Source of the DNA: Burkholderiaceae bacterium
GTDB lineage: Bacteria > Pseudomonadota > Gammaproteobacteria > Burkholderiales > Burkholderiaceae_E
Length of the DNA: 42,100 nt
NCBI GenBank assembly: GCA_024637155.1
Contig: JAGXFR010000053.1
Coordinates: forward strand, 1-42,100
Direction: 5' to 3'
Positions 32,688-41,807 of the stretch are shown here, piece after piece. Both the position numbers and the translations under genes were made by a program. Under the pieces are notes generated by a model. The model searched no databases. It was not told the origin of the DNA and saw only the letters and a program-made list of their open reading frames with translations. Within the stretch, counting starts at the first letter, position 1. Every line of letters starts with the position of its first letter.

Positions 32688-33133
32688 TCAATCCGGAACT
32701 ACTGACTCGTCCATCCCCACCTCAAGCGGAATCGCAGCACCCGTGATGTTGTGCGCGATGGGATGGCAGAGCCACGCCGTCAACTGTCCGATCTCGGCGG
32801 CGCGCGCTACGATCTGGGGCTCGATGATGGCCGTCTCGGTCCAGCCCGGACCGATGCAGTTCACCGTTGCGCCACCCTGTTCGCGCGTGCCGGCGCTCGC
32901 GTATTCGAGCGCTGCGACGCGCGAGAGCCCGATCAGCCCGAACTTGGCCGCGACGTAGGGGGCCTTGTTGGCCGAGGCGACCAGTGCGTGGACCGATGAG
33001 ATGTTCACCTCCCGGCCATAGCCGCGCGCGGCCATGCCGGGCAGCGCCGCCTTCATCGTGTGAAACGCGCCAGAGAGATCGTTCGCGGGAATCCGGTCAC
33101 GAGCGCGCGGCGCCCCCGGGGTGGTGCTTTCAT
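32688..33133 (-). pseudogene. Decayed 3-hydroxybutyrate dehydrogenase-like SDR
   Basis: The remnant keeps its ribosome binding site (GGAGAG) and start (complement of 33131-33133), reading MKAPPRGRRALVTG, then loses the cofactor-binding region and stops after 26 codons. Two nucleotides off-frame, sequence resumes as IPANDLSGAFHTMKAALPGM and runs on with NISSVHALVASANKAPYVAA (Tyr-x3-Lys retained) up to EPQIVARAA, where a second deletion joins EIGQLTAWLCHPIAHNITGA. A last 1-nt shift hides the expected GGWTSQ stop, readable as GGA TGG ACG AGT CAG TAG in another frame (TAG complement at 32699-32701). It follows acyl-CoA ligase by 13 bp, so it was the last gene of that operon. Confidence 0.85.
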
Positions 33134-33146
33134 CGCAATCTCTCCA

Positions 33147-34661
33147 TCAGCAAATGAGCTTGCGCAGCTCGGTTTTGAGCACCTTGCCGTAGTTGTTCTT
33201 CGGCAAAGCCGCGACGAAGTGGTATTCCTTCGGGCGCTTGTAGCGCGCGATGTGTGCCAGGCATAGCGCGTCGAGCTCCGCCGGGCTCACTCCGGTTGCG
33301 ACCACGAACGCGACGACCACCTCGCCCCACTCGGCGTCCGGCCGGCCCACGACCGACACCTCGCGCACCGCGGGGTTGCGCAGCAGCACCTCCTCGACTT
33401 CGCGCGGATAGATGTTCGACCCGCCCGAGATGATCACGTCCTTCGAGCGGTCCTTGAGCGTGAGGAAGCCGTCGCCGTCGAGCGACCCGACGTCCCCGGT
33501 CCACAGCCACCCGTCGCGCAGCGCGTTCGCGGTGGCGTCCGGATTTCTCCAGTAGCCGGCCATGACGGCCTCGCCGCGCGCGAGCACCTCGCCGGTTTCC
33601 CCGGACGCGAGGAAACTGCCATCTTCCGCAGCCACGCGCACTTCGACGAGCGACTGCGCGACCCCGACCGACGCGATGCGCTCGAGCCAGCGCGGATGCG
33701 TGCGCTCGGCGAGGTGCGCGCGCGACAGCGCGGTGATCGCCATCGGGCATTCGCCCTGGCCGTAGATCTGCACGAAGCGGTTGCCCATCACGTCGAGCCC
33801 CTTGCGGATGTCCTCGACGTACATCGGGCCGCCGCCGTAGACGAAGGTCTTGAAGCCGCTGGGGTCGGCCCCGCTCACCGCGACGTGATCGACCACGCGC
33901 TTGACCATCGTGGGCGCGGCGAAGAGCGACAGGCGATCGAGCCGGCGCGCGAGCGCGCACAATTCGGCGGCGTCGAAGCCGCCGGACTCGGGAATCACGT
34001 GGCGTGCTGCGACGAGCATGTGGGCAAAGCTGTAGAAGCCCGCGCCATGCGACATGGGCGCGGCGTAGACGATGGCATCGCGCGGATCGACGGGGTCGAC
34101 GTCGCTGAAATAGCACGAGGTCATTGCGAACAGGTTGCGGTGCGTGAGCATCACGCCCTTCGGGCGACCCGTGGTGCCCGAGGTGTAGAACAGCCACGCG
34201 AGGTCCTCCGGGGAGCGGAACGCGACGGCGACCGGCGCGGTTTCGAGCGCAGCGCGATAATCCCGGCTGTCTGGCGCGATGATCCGCCGGACGCAGCCGA
34301 TGTCGGCAATAAGCGCGCCACTTTGCGCGAGCAGAGCGTCATCGGCGAAGAGGCATGCGACCTGCGCGTCCTCGAGCACGAAGGCCAGCTCGCGGGGATG
34401 GAGCTTCGCGTTGACCGGAACGGCCACCAGCCCCGCCCACCAGATGCCGTAGAGCACCTCGAGGTATGCGGGCGAGTTCGCCATGAAAAGTGCGACGCGC
34501 TCTCCGGGGGCGAGGGCGAGCGTGTCGTGCAGATACCCGGCGACGCGCGCGACCCGATCCGCAAGCCCCCGGTAGTCGGACACGAGTTGCTCGCCGTGAA
34601 AGACCGCCGCACGCCCCGGAAAGACCGTGGCGCTGCGCGCAAGCAGTGACGCGACGTTCAT
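33147..34661 (-). CDS. AMP-dependent acyl-CoA synthetase/ligase
   Basis: A 504-residue adenylate-forming enzyme activating a carboxylic acid as its CoA thioester. Core motifs: WLFYTSGTTGRPKGVMLTHR (P-loop-like A3), YGQGECPMAI (A5), GWLWTGDVGSLDGDGFLTLK (A7), DRSKDVIISGGSNIYPREVE (A8) and the lysine region ALPKNNYGKVLKTELRK (A10). The substrate is unknown; neighbours are a thiolase upstream (34 bp) and a broken hydroxyacyl-type dehydrogenase downstream, which suggests short- or medium-chain acid or ketone-body metabolism. The start is the only ATG of the family N-terminus (MNVASLLARSATVFPGRAAV). Confidence 0.92.
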   Translation of the reverse strand: MNVASLLARSATVFPGRAAVFHGEQLVSDYRGLADRVARVAGYLHDTLALAPGERVALFMANSPAYLEVLYGIWWAGLVAVPVNAKLHPRELAFVLEDAQVACLFADDALLAQSGALIADIGCVRRIIAPDSRDYRAALETAPVAVAFRSPEDLAWLFYTSGTTGRPKGVMLTHRNLFAMTSCYFSDVDPVDPRDAIVYAAPMSHGAGFYSFAHMLVAARHVIPESGGFDAAELCALARRLDRLSLFAAPTMVKRVVDHVAVSGADPSGFKTFVYGGGPMYVEDIRKGLDVMGNRFVQIYGQGECPMAITALSRAHLAERTHPRWLERIASVGVAQSLVEVRVAAEDGSFLASGETGEVLARGEAVMAGYWRNPDATANALRDGWLWTGDVGSLDGDGFLTLKDRSKDVIISGGSNIYPREVEEVLLRNPAVREVSVVGRPDAEWGEVVVAFVVATGVSPAELDALCLAHIARYKRPKEYHFVAALPKNNYGKVLKTELRKLIC

Positions 34662-34695
34662 GGCGCGGCGCTACTTGCCGGATGCCGGGCCACGT

Positions 34696-35862
34696 TCAAC
34701 GCGCGGCTTCGAGAATGCTCACGTAATTCGCCACGGCCGAGCCGCCCATGTTGAAGACGCCCGCCAGCGTGGCGCCGGGAATCTGCATCGCCCCGGCTTC
34801 GCCGCACAGTTGCATCGCGGCGAGCACATGCATCGACACGCCGGTGGCGCCGACCGGATGCCCCTTGGCCTTCAAGCCGCCCGAGCGGTTCACGGGAAGC
34901 CGGCCGTCGGCGAAGACGGTGCCGTCCTCGAGCACGCGGGCGCCCTGGCCCGCAGGGGCGAGGCCCATCGCCTCGTAGGAGAGCAGTTCGGCGATCGTGA
35001 AGCAGTCGTGGACTTCGGCAAACGACAGGTCGTCGATCGCACAGCCGGCGGCGCTGAGCGTCTCTCGCCACGCGCGCTGCGGGCCGAGAAAGGACGCGGG
35101 GTCGCGCCGCGACATCGGCAGGAAGTCGTTGACCTGGCTGCGCGCGCGAAAGCGCACGCCGCGCCGGAAGCGCTTGAGCAGCGCATCGTCGGCGATGACG
35201 AGCGCCGCCGCGCCATCGGAAACCAGCGAGCAGTCGGTCTTGCGCAGTGGCGCAGCGACGATCGGATTCTTCTCGGAGACGGTGTTGCAGAAGTCGAAGC
35301 CGATGTCCTTGCGCATCTGCGCCCAGGGATTGTCGACACCATTGGCATGGTTCTTGGCGGCGATCCGGGCGAGCGTCCCGGAGTGATCACCCCACTGCGC
35401 GAAATAGTCCTGCGCGATCTTCGCGAAAATCCCCGGGAAGCTCATCCCCATGGCCGCCTCTTCGCGAACGTAGGAGGCCGAGCCGAGTACACGCGTGATC
35501 TCGGCGCCCGACACACCGGTCATTTTCTCGGCGCCCACCACGAGCGCGATCCGGCAGCGTCCCGCCTCGATCGCATTGAGCGCGCTGTAAATTGCCGCCG
35601 CGCCCGACGCGCACGCGTTCTCGACGCGGGTCGCCGGCGTCCAGCGCAACGCATCGTCGGCCTGGAGCACGAGCGACGAACAGAAGGTGTCGGGGACGAA
35701 GCCGCCATTCAGGTTGCCGAGCCAAATGCCGTCGACTTCTTCGGCGCCGATCCCGGCGTCGGCGATGGCGCCCTGGCTCACCTTGACGATCATCGACTCC
35801 AGGTCTTCGGTGTCGTGCCTGCCGAAGGGGAAGTGCGACCAGCCCACGATGCACGCTGCCAT
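34696..35862 (-). CDS. Thiolase family protein (SCP2/acetyl-CoA acetyltransferase type)
   Basis: A 388-residue thiolase: nucleophile Cys84 in VENACASGAAAIYSAL, the HDCF segment (FAEVHDCFTIAELLSYEAMG) and the late NRSGGLKAKGHPVGATG loop with the second catalytic pocket. The HDCFT pattern and overall layout fit SCP2-type thiolases rather than the degradative FadA type. It would cleave or form 3-oxoacyl-CoA. ATG at 35862 (complement) follows GGAGACGACGAG; a very long frame extends upstream to 36558 but crosses the next gene's coding region and is not used. The operon continues with acyl-CoA ligase and the SDR pseudogene. Confidence 0.9.
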   Translation of the reverse strand: MAACIVGWSHFPFGRHDTEDLESMIVKVSQGAIADAGIGAEEVDGIWLGNLNGGFVPDTFCSSLVLQADDALRWTPATRVENACASGAAAIYSALNAIEAGRCRIALVVGAEKMTGVSGAEITRVLGSASYVREEAAMGMSFPGIFAKIAQDYFAQWGDHSGTLARIAAKNHANGVDNPWAQMRKDIGFDFCNTVSEKNPIVAAPLRKTDCSLVSDGAAALVIADDALLKRFRRGVRFRARSQVNDFLPMSRRDPASFLGPQRAWRETLSAAGCAIDDLSFAEVHDCFTIAELLSYEAMGLAPAGQGARVLEDGTVFADGRLPVNRSGGLKAKGHPVGATGVSMHVLAAMQLCGEAGAMQIPGATLAGVFNMGGSAVANYVSILEAAR

Positions 35863-35984
35863 CTCGTCGTCTCCATTTTGTTTCGGGGATGCTACAGCGA
35901 ACAGGATAGACGCAGGCGCCTTCCGGTTCCACATGGGGCGCGAGCCAATCGCGCGATGCGCCGGAACGCGCCGCTGGCGCCGGG

Positions 35985-36932
35985 TTACAGGTGCCGCGAG
36001 AGGGCCAGCACGATCGCCAGCACGACGCCGTGCGAGAGCGCCGCCGCCACCGTCATCGGGAGCGCCGGCGCCAGTTCCGCGGGGCGCCCCGCCGACGCGA
36101 GCAGAATCTTCGCGGCCCGCGCCGAGAGCACGGCCGGCGCGAGCGCGAGGAGCGCGGGCCAGGGCAGGGCGCCCGCGGCGACGGCACCCGCCACCCACAG
36201 GTACGCAGATCCGGCGAGCAGCAGATAGCCCCAGCGCGCGCGCTGCGCTCCGAGGCGCACGACCCAGTGGCGCTTGCCCGCACCGGCATCGGCTGCGCGG
36301 TCCGGGAATTGGTTGATGTAGAGCACGTTGGTGACGAGCAGCGCGAATCCCACGACGGCGATCAACGGTGGCGCGGCGAAACTCGCGCGCTGCACGAAAT
36401 CGGCCCCGACGGTGATCAGCGCGAAGCCCGCGAAGACGCAGCCCTCGCCCAGGCCGCGATGATTGAGCTTGAGCGGCGGCGCCGAATAGCCCCAGCCGAT
36501 CAGCAGTCCCGCTGCGCCAATGAGCAGCAGGCCCGGTCCCGATTGCGACGCGACCCACATCCCGCCGGCGGCGGTCAACGCCATCAACGCGCTGCCGAAG
36601 ACGAGCATTTCCTGCGTGCTCATCACCCCATTCTGGATGAAGCGGCTGCCGCCGGTAAACGGATAGATGCGTGCCGTGTTCGCATCGTCGGTGCCGTTTC
36701 TCGCGTCGTAGTAGTCATTGAGGACGTTGGTCCCGGCATTCGCCAGCAGCGCGCAGACGATCGTGACGATCGCCGTGTCGGCGCGCAACGCGACGCCGCT
36801 CGCGTACGCGGCGGCGATGCCGATCAGCGTTCCGATCAGCGTCGTCGCCAGAAACATGGGCCGTGTTGCCAGGAAATAGCGCAGTGGCGACGGGCTGTGC
36901 AGCAGCGTGAGGGACGGTTCCGTGGCGTGCAT
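35985..36932 (-). CDS. UbiA-superfamily prenyltransferase (MenA-like)
   Basis: A 315-residue intramembrane prenyltransferase with about eight to nine hydrophobic helices. The first Asp-rich motif is ANAGTNVLNDYYDARNGTDD and the second is YINQFPDRAADAGAGKRHW, both placed as in MenA (1,4-dihydroxy-2-naphthoate octaprenyltransferase). No other menaquinone genes are in the window, so a different aromatic acceptor is possible. Start 36932 (complement), after GGAAAGGATTCAACC. It lies 122 bp upstream of the thiolase on the same strand and may or may not share its transcript. TATACT on the minus strand (complement of 36988-36993) is a candidate -10. Confidence 0.88.
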   Translation of the reverse strand: MHATEPSLTLLHSPSPLRYFLATRPMFLATTLIGTLIGIAAAYASGVALRADTAIVTIVCALLANAGTNVLNDYYDARNGTDDANTARIYPFTGGSRFIQNGVMSTQEMLVFGSALMALTAAGGMWVASQSGPGLLLIGAAGLLIGWGYSAPPLKLNHRGLGEGCVFAGFALITVGADFVQRASFAAPPLIAVVGFALLVTNVLYINQFPDRAADAGAGKRHWVVRLGAQRARWGYLLLAGSAYLWVAGAVAAGALPWPALLALAPAVLSARAAKILLASAGRPAELAPALPMTVAAALSHGVVLAIVLALSRHL

Positions 36933-37373
36933 GGTTGAATCCTTTCCGGGCGATGAATGCATTTCTCTGATTAGCCCAGACTTAAGAAGTATAACCCCTC
37001 TGCGCGACTGGGGTCCGGTTTGCAGGAGTTTCTGGGGAAGCTCCTCCATGTCCTGGTCGATGGATCGCTAAATGGGCCGTAAATTCTCTAACAAATCCCG
37101 TAGAAACAAATAGTTAGGGATGTGTATTAAGGTATGTTCTTAAACCTGATTGCGCGCCCGGGCGACGACCCTTATCGTGTCCTTCCGCAGTGCGGCGATC
37201 GCCCGTCACGCACATGGCCGTCGATGGGCGGTGGCGTCGTTCATGCGCCGTGACGGAGCTCAATTCGACGTAGCGCCGAGAATGGCCTAAGTTGGGGCAA
37301 CGAAATCAATGCGGCGGACCGCCATCCTGCACGAGGGGATGTGCCGTCGATTGCGCCGCCAACGCGCCGAACC
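36933..37373. other. Divergent intergenic region, relatively AT-rich, between prenyltransferase and DUF748 genes
   Basis: The largest gap in the window (441 bp). The stretch about 37060-37150 is clearly AT-richer than its surroundings. It includes TTAAG-N7-CTTAA (37127-37131 and 37139-37143), an operator-sized inverted repeat, and the candidate prenyltransferase -10 at 36988-36993. The rest (37150-37370) is GC-rich with no ORF of coding character on either strand. Promoters for both divergent genes presumably lie here, but I cannot define them. Confidence 0.5.
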
Positions 37374-40300
37374 ATGCTCAAGAAACTGCGAAAAATCCTG
37401 TTCAGCGTCCCGGTACTGGCGTTCGTGGCGCTGTTCGCGCTGTATCTGCTCGTCGGCTACTTCGCCTTGCCTGCGGCCATCAAGTGGCAGGCCGAGAAGC
37501 AGGTGCACGAGAAGCTCGCACACCGCCTGCGCATCGCCGAGGTGCGCTTCGACCCGCTGACGTTCGAATTCGAGATCCGTGATCTGGCGCTATCGGATGC
37601 AGAGAGCCGCCCCATGCTGAGTTTTCAGCGCCTGTTTGTCGATTTCGAACTGCGGCGCAGCGTGATTGATCGCGCCTGGTCCTTTGCGGCAGTCGTGCTC
37701 GACGCGCCAAGCCTGAACTTCGAATTCGACAAGGACGGCCGGCACAACTTCAGTGCCCTGCTCGAACGGTTGGGCGAGAGCGATAAGGAGGAGGCGACGC
37801 AGTTGCCGCACCTGGTCATCGAGCGAATGGAATTGAACGACGGCAGCGTGGCGGTCTCGGACCGAATGCTCGCCGAACCGATGGTCGTGACCATCGCGCC
37901 GCTGGTGTTCGAAGCCGACGCACTGTCGACGGTGGCCGCGCGTCCGGCACGCTATCGCCTGACGGCACCGTCCGCCGCCGGAGAGACTCTCGAGATCCAC
38001 GGTGAACTGACAGCGAACCCGGTGGCTGCGAAGGGTGAGCTCAAGCTGAGTCGCCTCCAGGTGGCCACGCTGGCGCGCGCGCTGTCGCGTTTCGTCGCCA
38101 TCGCGTCCCCGGCAGGGCAGATCGATGCGGGCGCCAAGTTCGACGTCAGCCTTGAGCGCAGCGGCTCTCTGTCGGGCACCGCCGAGGATGTCGAGCTCGC
38201 CGTCGCCTCACTCTCCTTGTCGGCGCCCGGCGGCTCGTCGCCGCTGCTCGCGCTCGAGCGACTGACGTTGAACCAGGGGCGGGTCGATCTCGAACAGCGC
38301 GAGATTGCCTTTGCCGGCGGCCGTCTGGCCCGGGGGCGCGTCGGGGTTTCGATCGATGCGCAGGGTCGCCTCGACTGGGCGGCCTTGGTGCAGGAACGCG
38401 CCGAATCCTCACAAACGGGTATCGCGGCTGCGCAGGTCGCTTCCGCGTCCGGCTCGTCGGCGCCTGCGCCCTGGCGTGTGTCGATCGCGAACGCAGAAGT
38501 GGCGGAATTGGCCGTGCGTATGGCCGACGCGAGCCGGGGGCGCAACATGCAGATCGACGCGATCGCGCTCAACGCCGCACCGGACGTCGAAGTCGGATCC
38601 TCGAGCCTGAAGTTGCGCGTCGACCATCCGAGCGTGACGCTCGCAGGCGTGCGGCTCGAACAGGGCGCCGACTTCCTGGCCGCTCCCGAACTTCGTTTCG
38701 AGGCAGGCGGGCTGTCGGTCGCCAGGGCGGGTGCTGAACTGGAGGCGGCGTTCGACGCACCGCGGGTGCTGCTTTCCGGCGCGGCGATGAGTCAGTCAGG
38801 GCAGGACGCAACCCTGCGGGACCTGTCGATCGATGGCGAGGAATGGTCTCTTCGATCCGCAACGGGACGGCTCGAGATCGATCTGAAGAAGCTGCGCAGC
38901 GTGTTCGCCGACCTCCAGGTCAAACGTGCGCAGGAGAACCTGGTCCTGCGCGGCGCCGAAATCGCCAGCGACAAGGTATCGCTGGTTCAAGGGCAGGCCG
39001 GGCTGCGCATCGAGGTGGGCACGGCATCGCTCGCAGGCACCGGAATCCGCGCGACGCAAGGCGAGCGACGGGCCGTGCTCGAAGAACTGTCACTCAAGGG
39101 GGCTTCGGCGCTGCTGACGAGCGCCGACGATGGCGGTCTGACCTTGGCACTGCAAACGCCACGGGTTGTGGCCAGCGGCGTGGCCATGAGCCGGGGCGAG
39201 GATGGGCTGGATCTGCGCGACGCGCGTTTCGGTGCCCAGTCGTTGTCGCTGACGCAGGGTGGCGAACGGTTCCAGCTTGCCGGTCGCGTGGCCACGGCGT
39301 CGGTGGCAGGTGTGGTGGGCCGGCAGGGAGAGGAGCGGATTGCCTTGAATGACGGCGAATTCAACGCGACGGCGATCTCGGTGCGGACCGACGGCCAGAC
39401 CGACATCGATGAGGCCGCATTGCGAATCGGGGCGCTGCAGATCGTCGCGTTGGGCGCGAGATCCGACCTGGCTCAGGTGGCAAGCATGAATCTGGCGGGG
39501 AAGTCCATTCGCTTGAGCCTGCCGGATGGCTCGGTCGAACTGGCCGGTGACGGACTCGCCGCCGAGCTGTCGAGCGCCGTGCTGCGCAGCCCGCGCGATG
39601 CGACTGAGTTGCTGCGGCTGGGCCGGGCAACGCTGGCCGGCGGTACGCTGCGCCTGCGCGAGCGCCGGTTCAGCGCAGACGCACTCACCCTCGCGCAGGG
39701 CGAGGCGAACACCTGGCTCGATGCAGCCGGTCGGTTCAACCTGCTGAGCCTGTTGGGCGGAGAGAACACGGCGACAGCGGACCCGGCAGCCGCGGCCGCG
39801 CCGAGCAACGATGCGCCGTGGCGGATCGCGCTGAAGCAGGCGCAATTCGACCAGATCGCCGTCGGTTTCGAAGACCGGCGCGAATCGCCGACCTTCGCGC
39901 TGCGGCTCGAACCGATTCGGGCGCGAATTGCCGAGCTCGATACCGGATCACCCACACCGATGCAGCTCGAGGTCCAGGCCGCGCTCGCCAGTGGCGGGGA
40001 CGTTCGCGTCACCGGCAGCGTTCGCGCGGACGGCAGCGCGTCGGACCTCAACCTCAGCATCGCCGGCATTGCACTCGCGCCGCTGCAAACCTATCTGTCG
40101 AGATTCGCTGAACTGCGGATCGCGTCGGGCACTGCGTCGAGCAAGGGTCGGTTGCGCCACGGCGATGCGGCCGGCGGCGGGCGCCTCGAGTACCAGGGTA
40201 GTCTGGCGGTGAACAGCCTGTTGCTGGAAGAATTGGCGGCGAAACGGCCCTTCCTGTCTTGGGACTCGGTTTCATCGGACGATGTCTTGCTGACCCTGGA

Positions 40301-41807
40301 ACCGAACCGCGTCGACATCGGCGAGTTGCGCGTCGACAAGCCCGCCGGCCGACTGATCATCGCCGCCGACGGGTCGGTGAACCTGGCCGACATTCTGAAG
40401 AAGGCGCCGGCCGCGGCCGCGGGGAGCGCGGACGCGAACGCGAGCGCGGACTCCGTTGCGCCGGGCGAAACGACGAGCGAAATCTTTCCCATCAGCGTCG
40501 CCCGGCTGCGCGTGGCGACGGGTGAGTTGGAGTTTGCCGACCTGAGCCTGCGCCCGCAGTTTGCGACCCGCATGCACGAACTCAAGGGCGTGATCACGAG
40601 CCTGGGCACGGATCCGAAGCACAGCGCCAGATTGCAGTTGGACGCACGCGTCGATCAATACGGCTCGGCGAAGATCCGCGGCCAGATCAGCGTGCTCAGA
40701 CCCGAGCGGTTGACCGAAATCGAGATGATCTTCCGTAACCTGGAGATGACCTCGCTCTCGCCCTATGTGGCCAAGTTCGCCGGGTACCGGATCGTGGCCG
40801 GGCGCCTGGATCTGGATCTGCAATACAAGGTGAGGGACGGCAAGCTCCAGGGCACGAACAAGATCGTGCTCAACCAGATGGAGTTGGGCGAGAAGGTGGC
40901 GAGCCCCGCGGCACTGGACCTGCCCCTGGAACTCGCCGTGGCGATCCTCACGGATTCCAAGGGCGTGATCGACATCGGGGTGCCGGTCAGCGGCAATCTG
41001 GACGATCCGAAATTCGATTACGGGGCAGTGATCGGGAAGGCAATCGGCAACCTGCTCGGAGGCATTGTCAGCTCGCCGTTCCGGGCACTCGGCGCGCTGT
41101 TCGGAAGCGGCGACAAGCCGCTGGACGAAGTCTCCTTCGATCCCGGCGACGATGCGCTCGCACCTCCCGAGCGCCAGAAGCTCGCCGCCATTGCACGTGC
41201 GATGAACGAGCGGCCGGGGCTCATGCTGGTGGTGCCGCCGACCTTCGCCGCCGCACAGGATACCCCCGCGCTCAAGTCGCTCGCGGTGCGAAGCGAGATC
41301 GTCAAGCGCATGGGCATCGAGCTGGCGCGGGGCGAAGACCCGGGTCCGATCGATGTCAGCAACGCTCGCACCCAACGCGCGATTGAGAGCGCTTTCAGCA
41401 CGCACTACGCCCCCGAGGTGCTTGCGGTACTCAAGCGTCGGGCCATCGAAGCCACCGCCCCAGCGCCCGCTGCGCCTGCCACTGCGTCGGCCGGCAGTCC
41501 GCCGACGATTGCTCCGCCCCAGGCAAGACCGACGCCGCAGAAGACGACACCCGAGCGCGCACCACCAGTGCCGTCGCCACCCCCGGCGTTCTACCAGGGT
41601 CTCGTCGAGCGCTTGTTCCGTGAGCAGCCGGTAACGGATGAGGTGCTCGTGCAACTGGCCACGCGACGCGCTGAAGCGGTCCTGCGGGAACTGACGGATG
41701 CGGGTGGCGTTCCGGCCGCGCGCAGCAGGCTCGGCGAACCGAGACAGGCAAGCGAGGCGGATGAGCAAAGCGTCCAGCTGCGGCTCGAACTCGAGGTCAC
41801 GAAATGA
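37374..41807 (+). CDS. Giant AsmA-like DUF748-domain membrane-anchored protein
   Basis: A 1477-residue protein with a single N-terminal transmembrane anchor (about 9-30: VPVLAFVALFALYLLVGYFA) and a long beta-rich periplasmic body typical of AsmA/DUF748 proteins, some of which move lipids across the periplasm. Family hallmarks appear near residues 1040-1230: ISVARLRVATGELEFADLSL, FRNLEMTSLSPYVAKFAGYR and IVAGRLDLDLQYKV, followed by LPLELAVAILTDSKGVIDIG and VPVSGNLDDPKFDYGAVIGK. Residues 418-770 are an eight-fold repeat of 44 residues. A Pro/Ala-rich stretch precedes the C-terminal coiled region. GTG 37341 is an alternative start. Its stop overlaps the next gene (ATGA). Confidence 0.88.
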   Translation: MLKKLRKILFSVPVLAFVALFALYLLVGYFALPAAIKWQAEKQVHEKLAHRLRIAEVRFDPLTFEFEIRDLALSDAESRPMLSFQRLFVDFELRRSVIDRAWSFAAVVLDAPSLNFEFDKDGRHNFSALLERLGESDKEEATQLPHLVIERMELNDGSVAVSDRMLAEPMVVTIAPLVFEADALSTVAARPARYRLTAPSAAGETLEIHGELTANPVAAKGELKLSRLQVATLARALSRFVAIASPAGQIDAGAKFDVSLERSGSLSGTAEDVELAVASLSLSAPGGSSPLLALERLTLNQGRVDLEQREIAFAGGRLARGRVGVSIDAQGRLDWAALVQERAESSQTGIAAAQVASASGSSAPAPWRVSIANAEVAELAVRMADASRGRNMQIDAIALNAAPDVEVGSSSLKLRVDHPSVTLAGVRLEQGADFLAAPELRFEAGGLSVARAGAELEAAFDAPRVLLSGAAMSQSGQDATLRDLSIDGEEWSLRSATGRLEIDLKKLRSVFADLQVKRAQENLVLRGAEIASDKVSLVQGQAGLRIEVGTASLAGTGIRATQGERRAVLEELSLKGASALLTSADDGGLTLALQTPRVVASGVAMSRGEDGLDLRDARFGAQSLSLTQGGERFQLAGRVATASVAGVVGRQGEERIALNDGEFNATAISVRTDGQTDIDEAALRIGALQIVALGARSDLAQVASMNLAGKSIRLSLPDGSVELAGDGLAAELSSAVLRSPRDATELLRLGRATLAGGTLRLRERRFSADALTLAQGEANTWLDAAGRFNLLSLLGGENTATADPAAAAAPSNDAPWRIALKQAQFDQIAVGFEDRRESPTFALRLEPIRARIAELDTGSPTPMQLEVQAALASGGDVRVTGSVRADGSASDLNLSIAGIALAPLQTYLSRFAELRIASGTASSKGRLRHGDAAGGGRLEYQGSLAVNSLLLEELAAKRPFLSWDSVSSDDVLLTLEPNRVDIGELRVDKPAGRLIIAADGSVNLADILKKAPAAAAGSADANASADSVAPGETTSEIFPISVARLRVATGELEFADLSLRPQFATRMHELKGVITSLGTDPKHSARLQLDARVDQYGSAKIRGQISVLRPERLTEIEMIFRNLEMTSLSPYVAKFAGYRIVAGRLDLDLQYKVRDGKLQGTNKIVLNQMELGEKVASPAALDLPLELAVAILTDSKGVIDIGVPVSGNLDDPKFDYGAVIGKAIGNLLGGIVSSPFRALGALFGSGDKPLDEVSFDPGDDALAPPERQKLAAIARAMNERPGLMLVVPPTFAAAQDTPALKSLAVRSEIVKRMGIELARGEDPGPIDVSNARTQRAIESAFSTHYAPEVLAVLKRRAIEATAPAPAAPATASAGSPPTIAPPQARPTPQKTTPERAPPVPSPPPAFYQGLVERLFREQPVTDEVLVQLATRRAEAVLRELTDAGGVPAARSRLGEPRQASEADEQSVQLRLELEVTK
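38625..39683 (+). repeat. Eight consecutive 44-residue repeats inside the DUF748 protein
   Basis: Residues 418-770. Units start HPSVTLAGVRLEQG, APRVLLSGAAMSQSG, KLRSVFADLQVKRAQ, TASLAGTGIRATQGE, TPRVVASGVAMSRGE, VATASVAGVVGRQGE, LRIGALQIVALGARS, GLAAELSSAVLRSPR. Seven are exactly 44 residues and one is 45. The weak consensus is V-x-x-x-G near position 5-8, Leu at 20, a conserved small residue then Leu-Ser/Thr-Leu at 30-32, and Gly near 35-36. Confidence 0.75.

Noticed and set aside
32688..33056. Short intact SDR gene starting at the internal ATG (MKAALPGM...)
   Set aside because: It lacks the cofactor-binding half, begins inside the family's middle region, and upstream remnants of the same gene are visible in other frames.
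34696..36558. 620-codon version of the thiolase with a long N-terminal extension
   Set aside because: The extension lies in the antisense of the prenyltransferase gene and has no similarity; a ribosome binding site precedes the shorter start.
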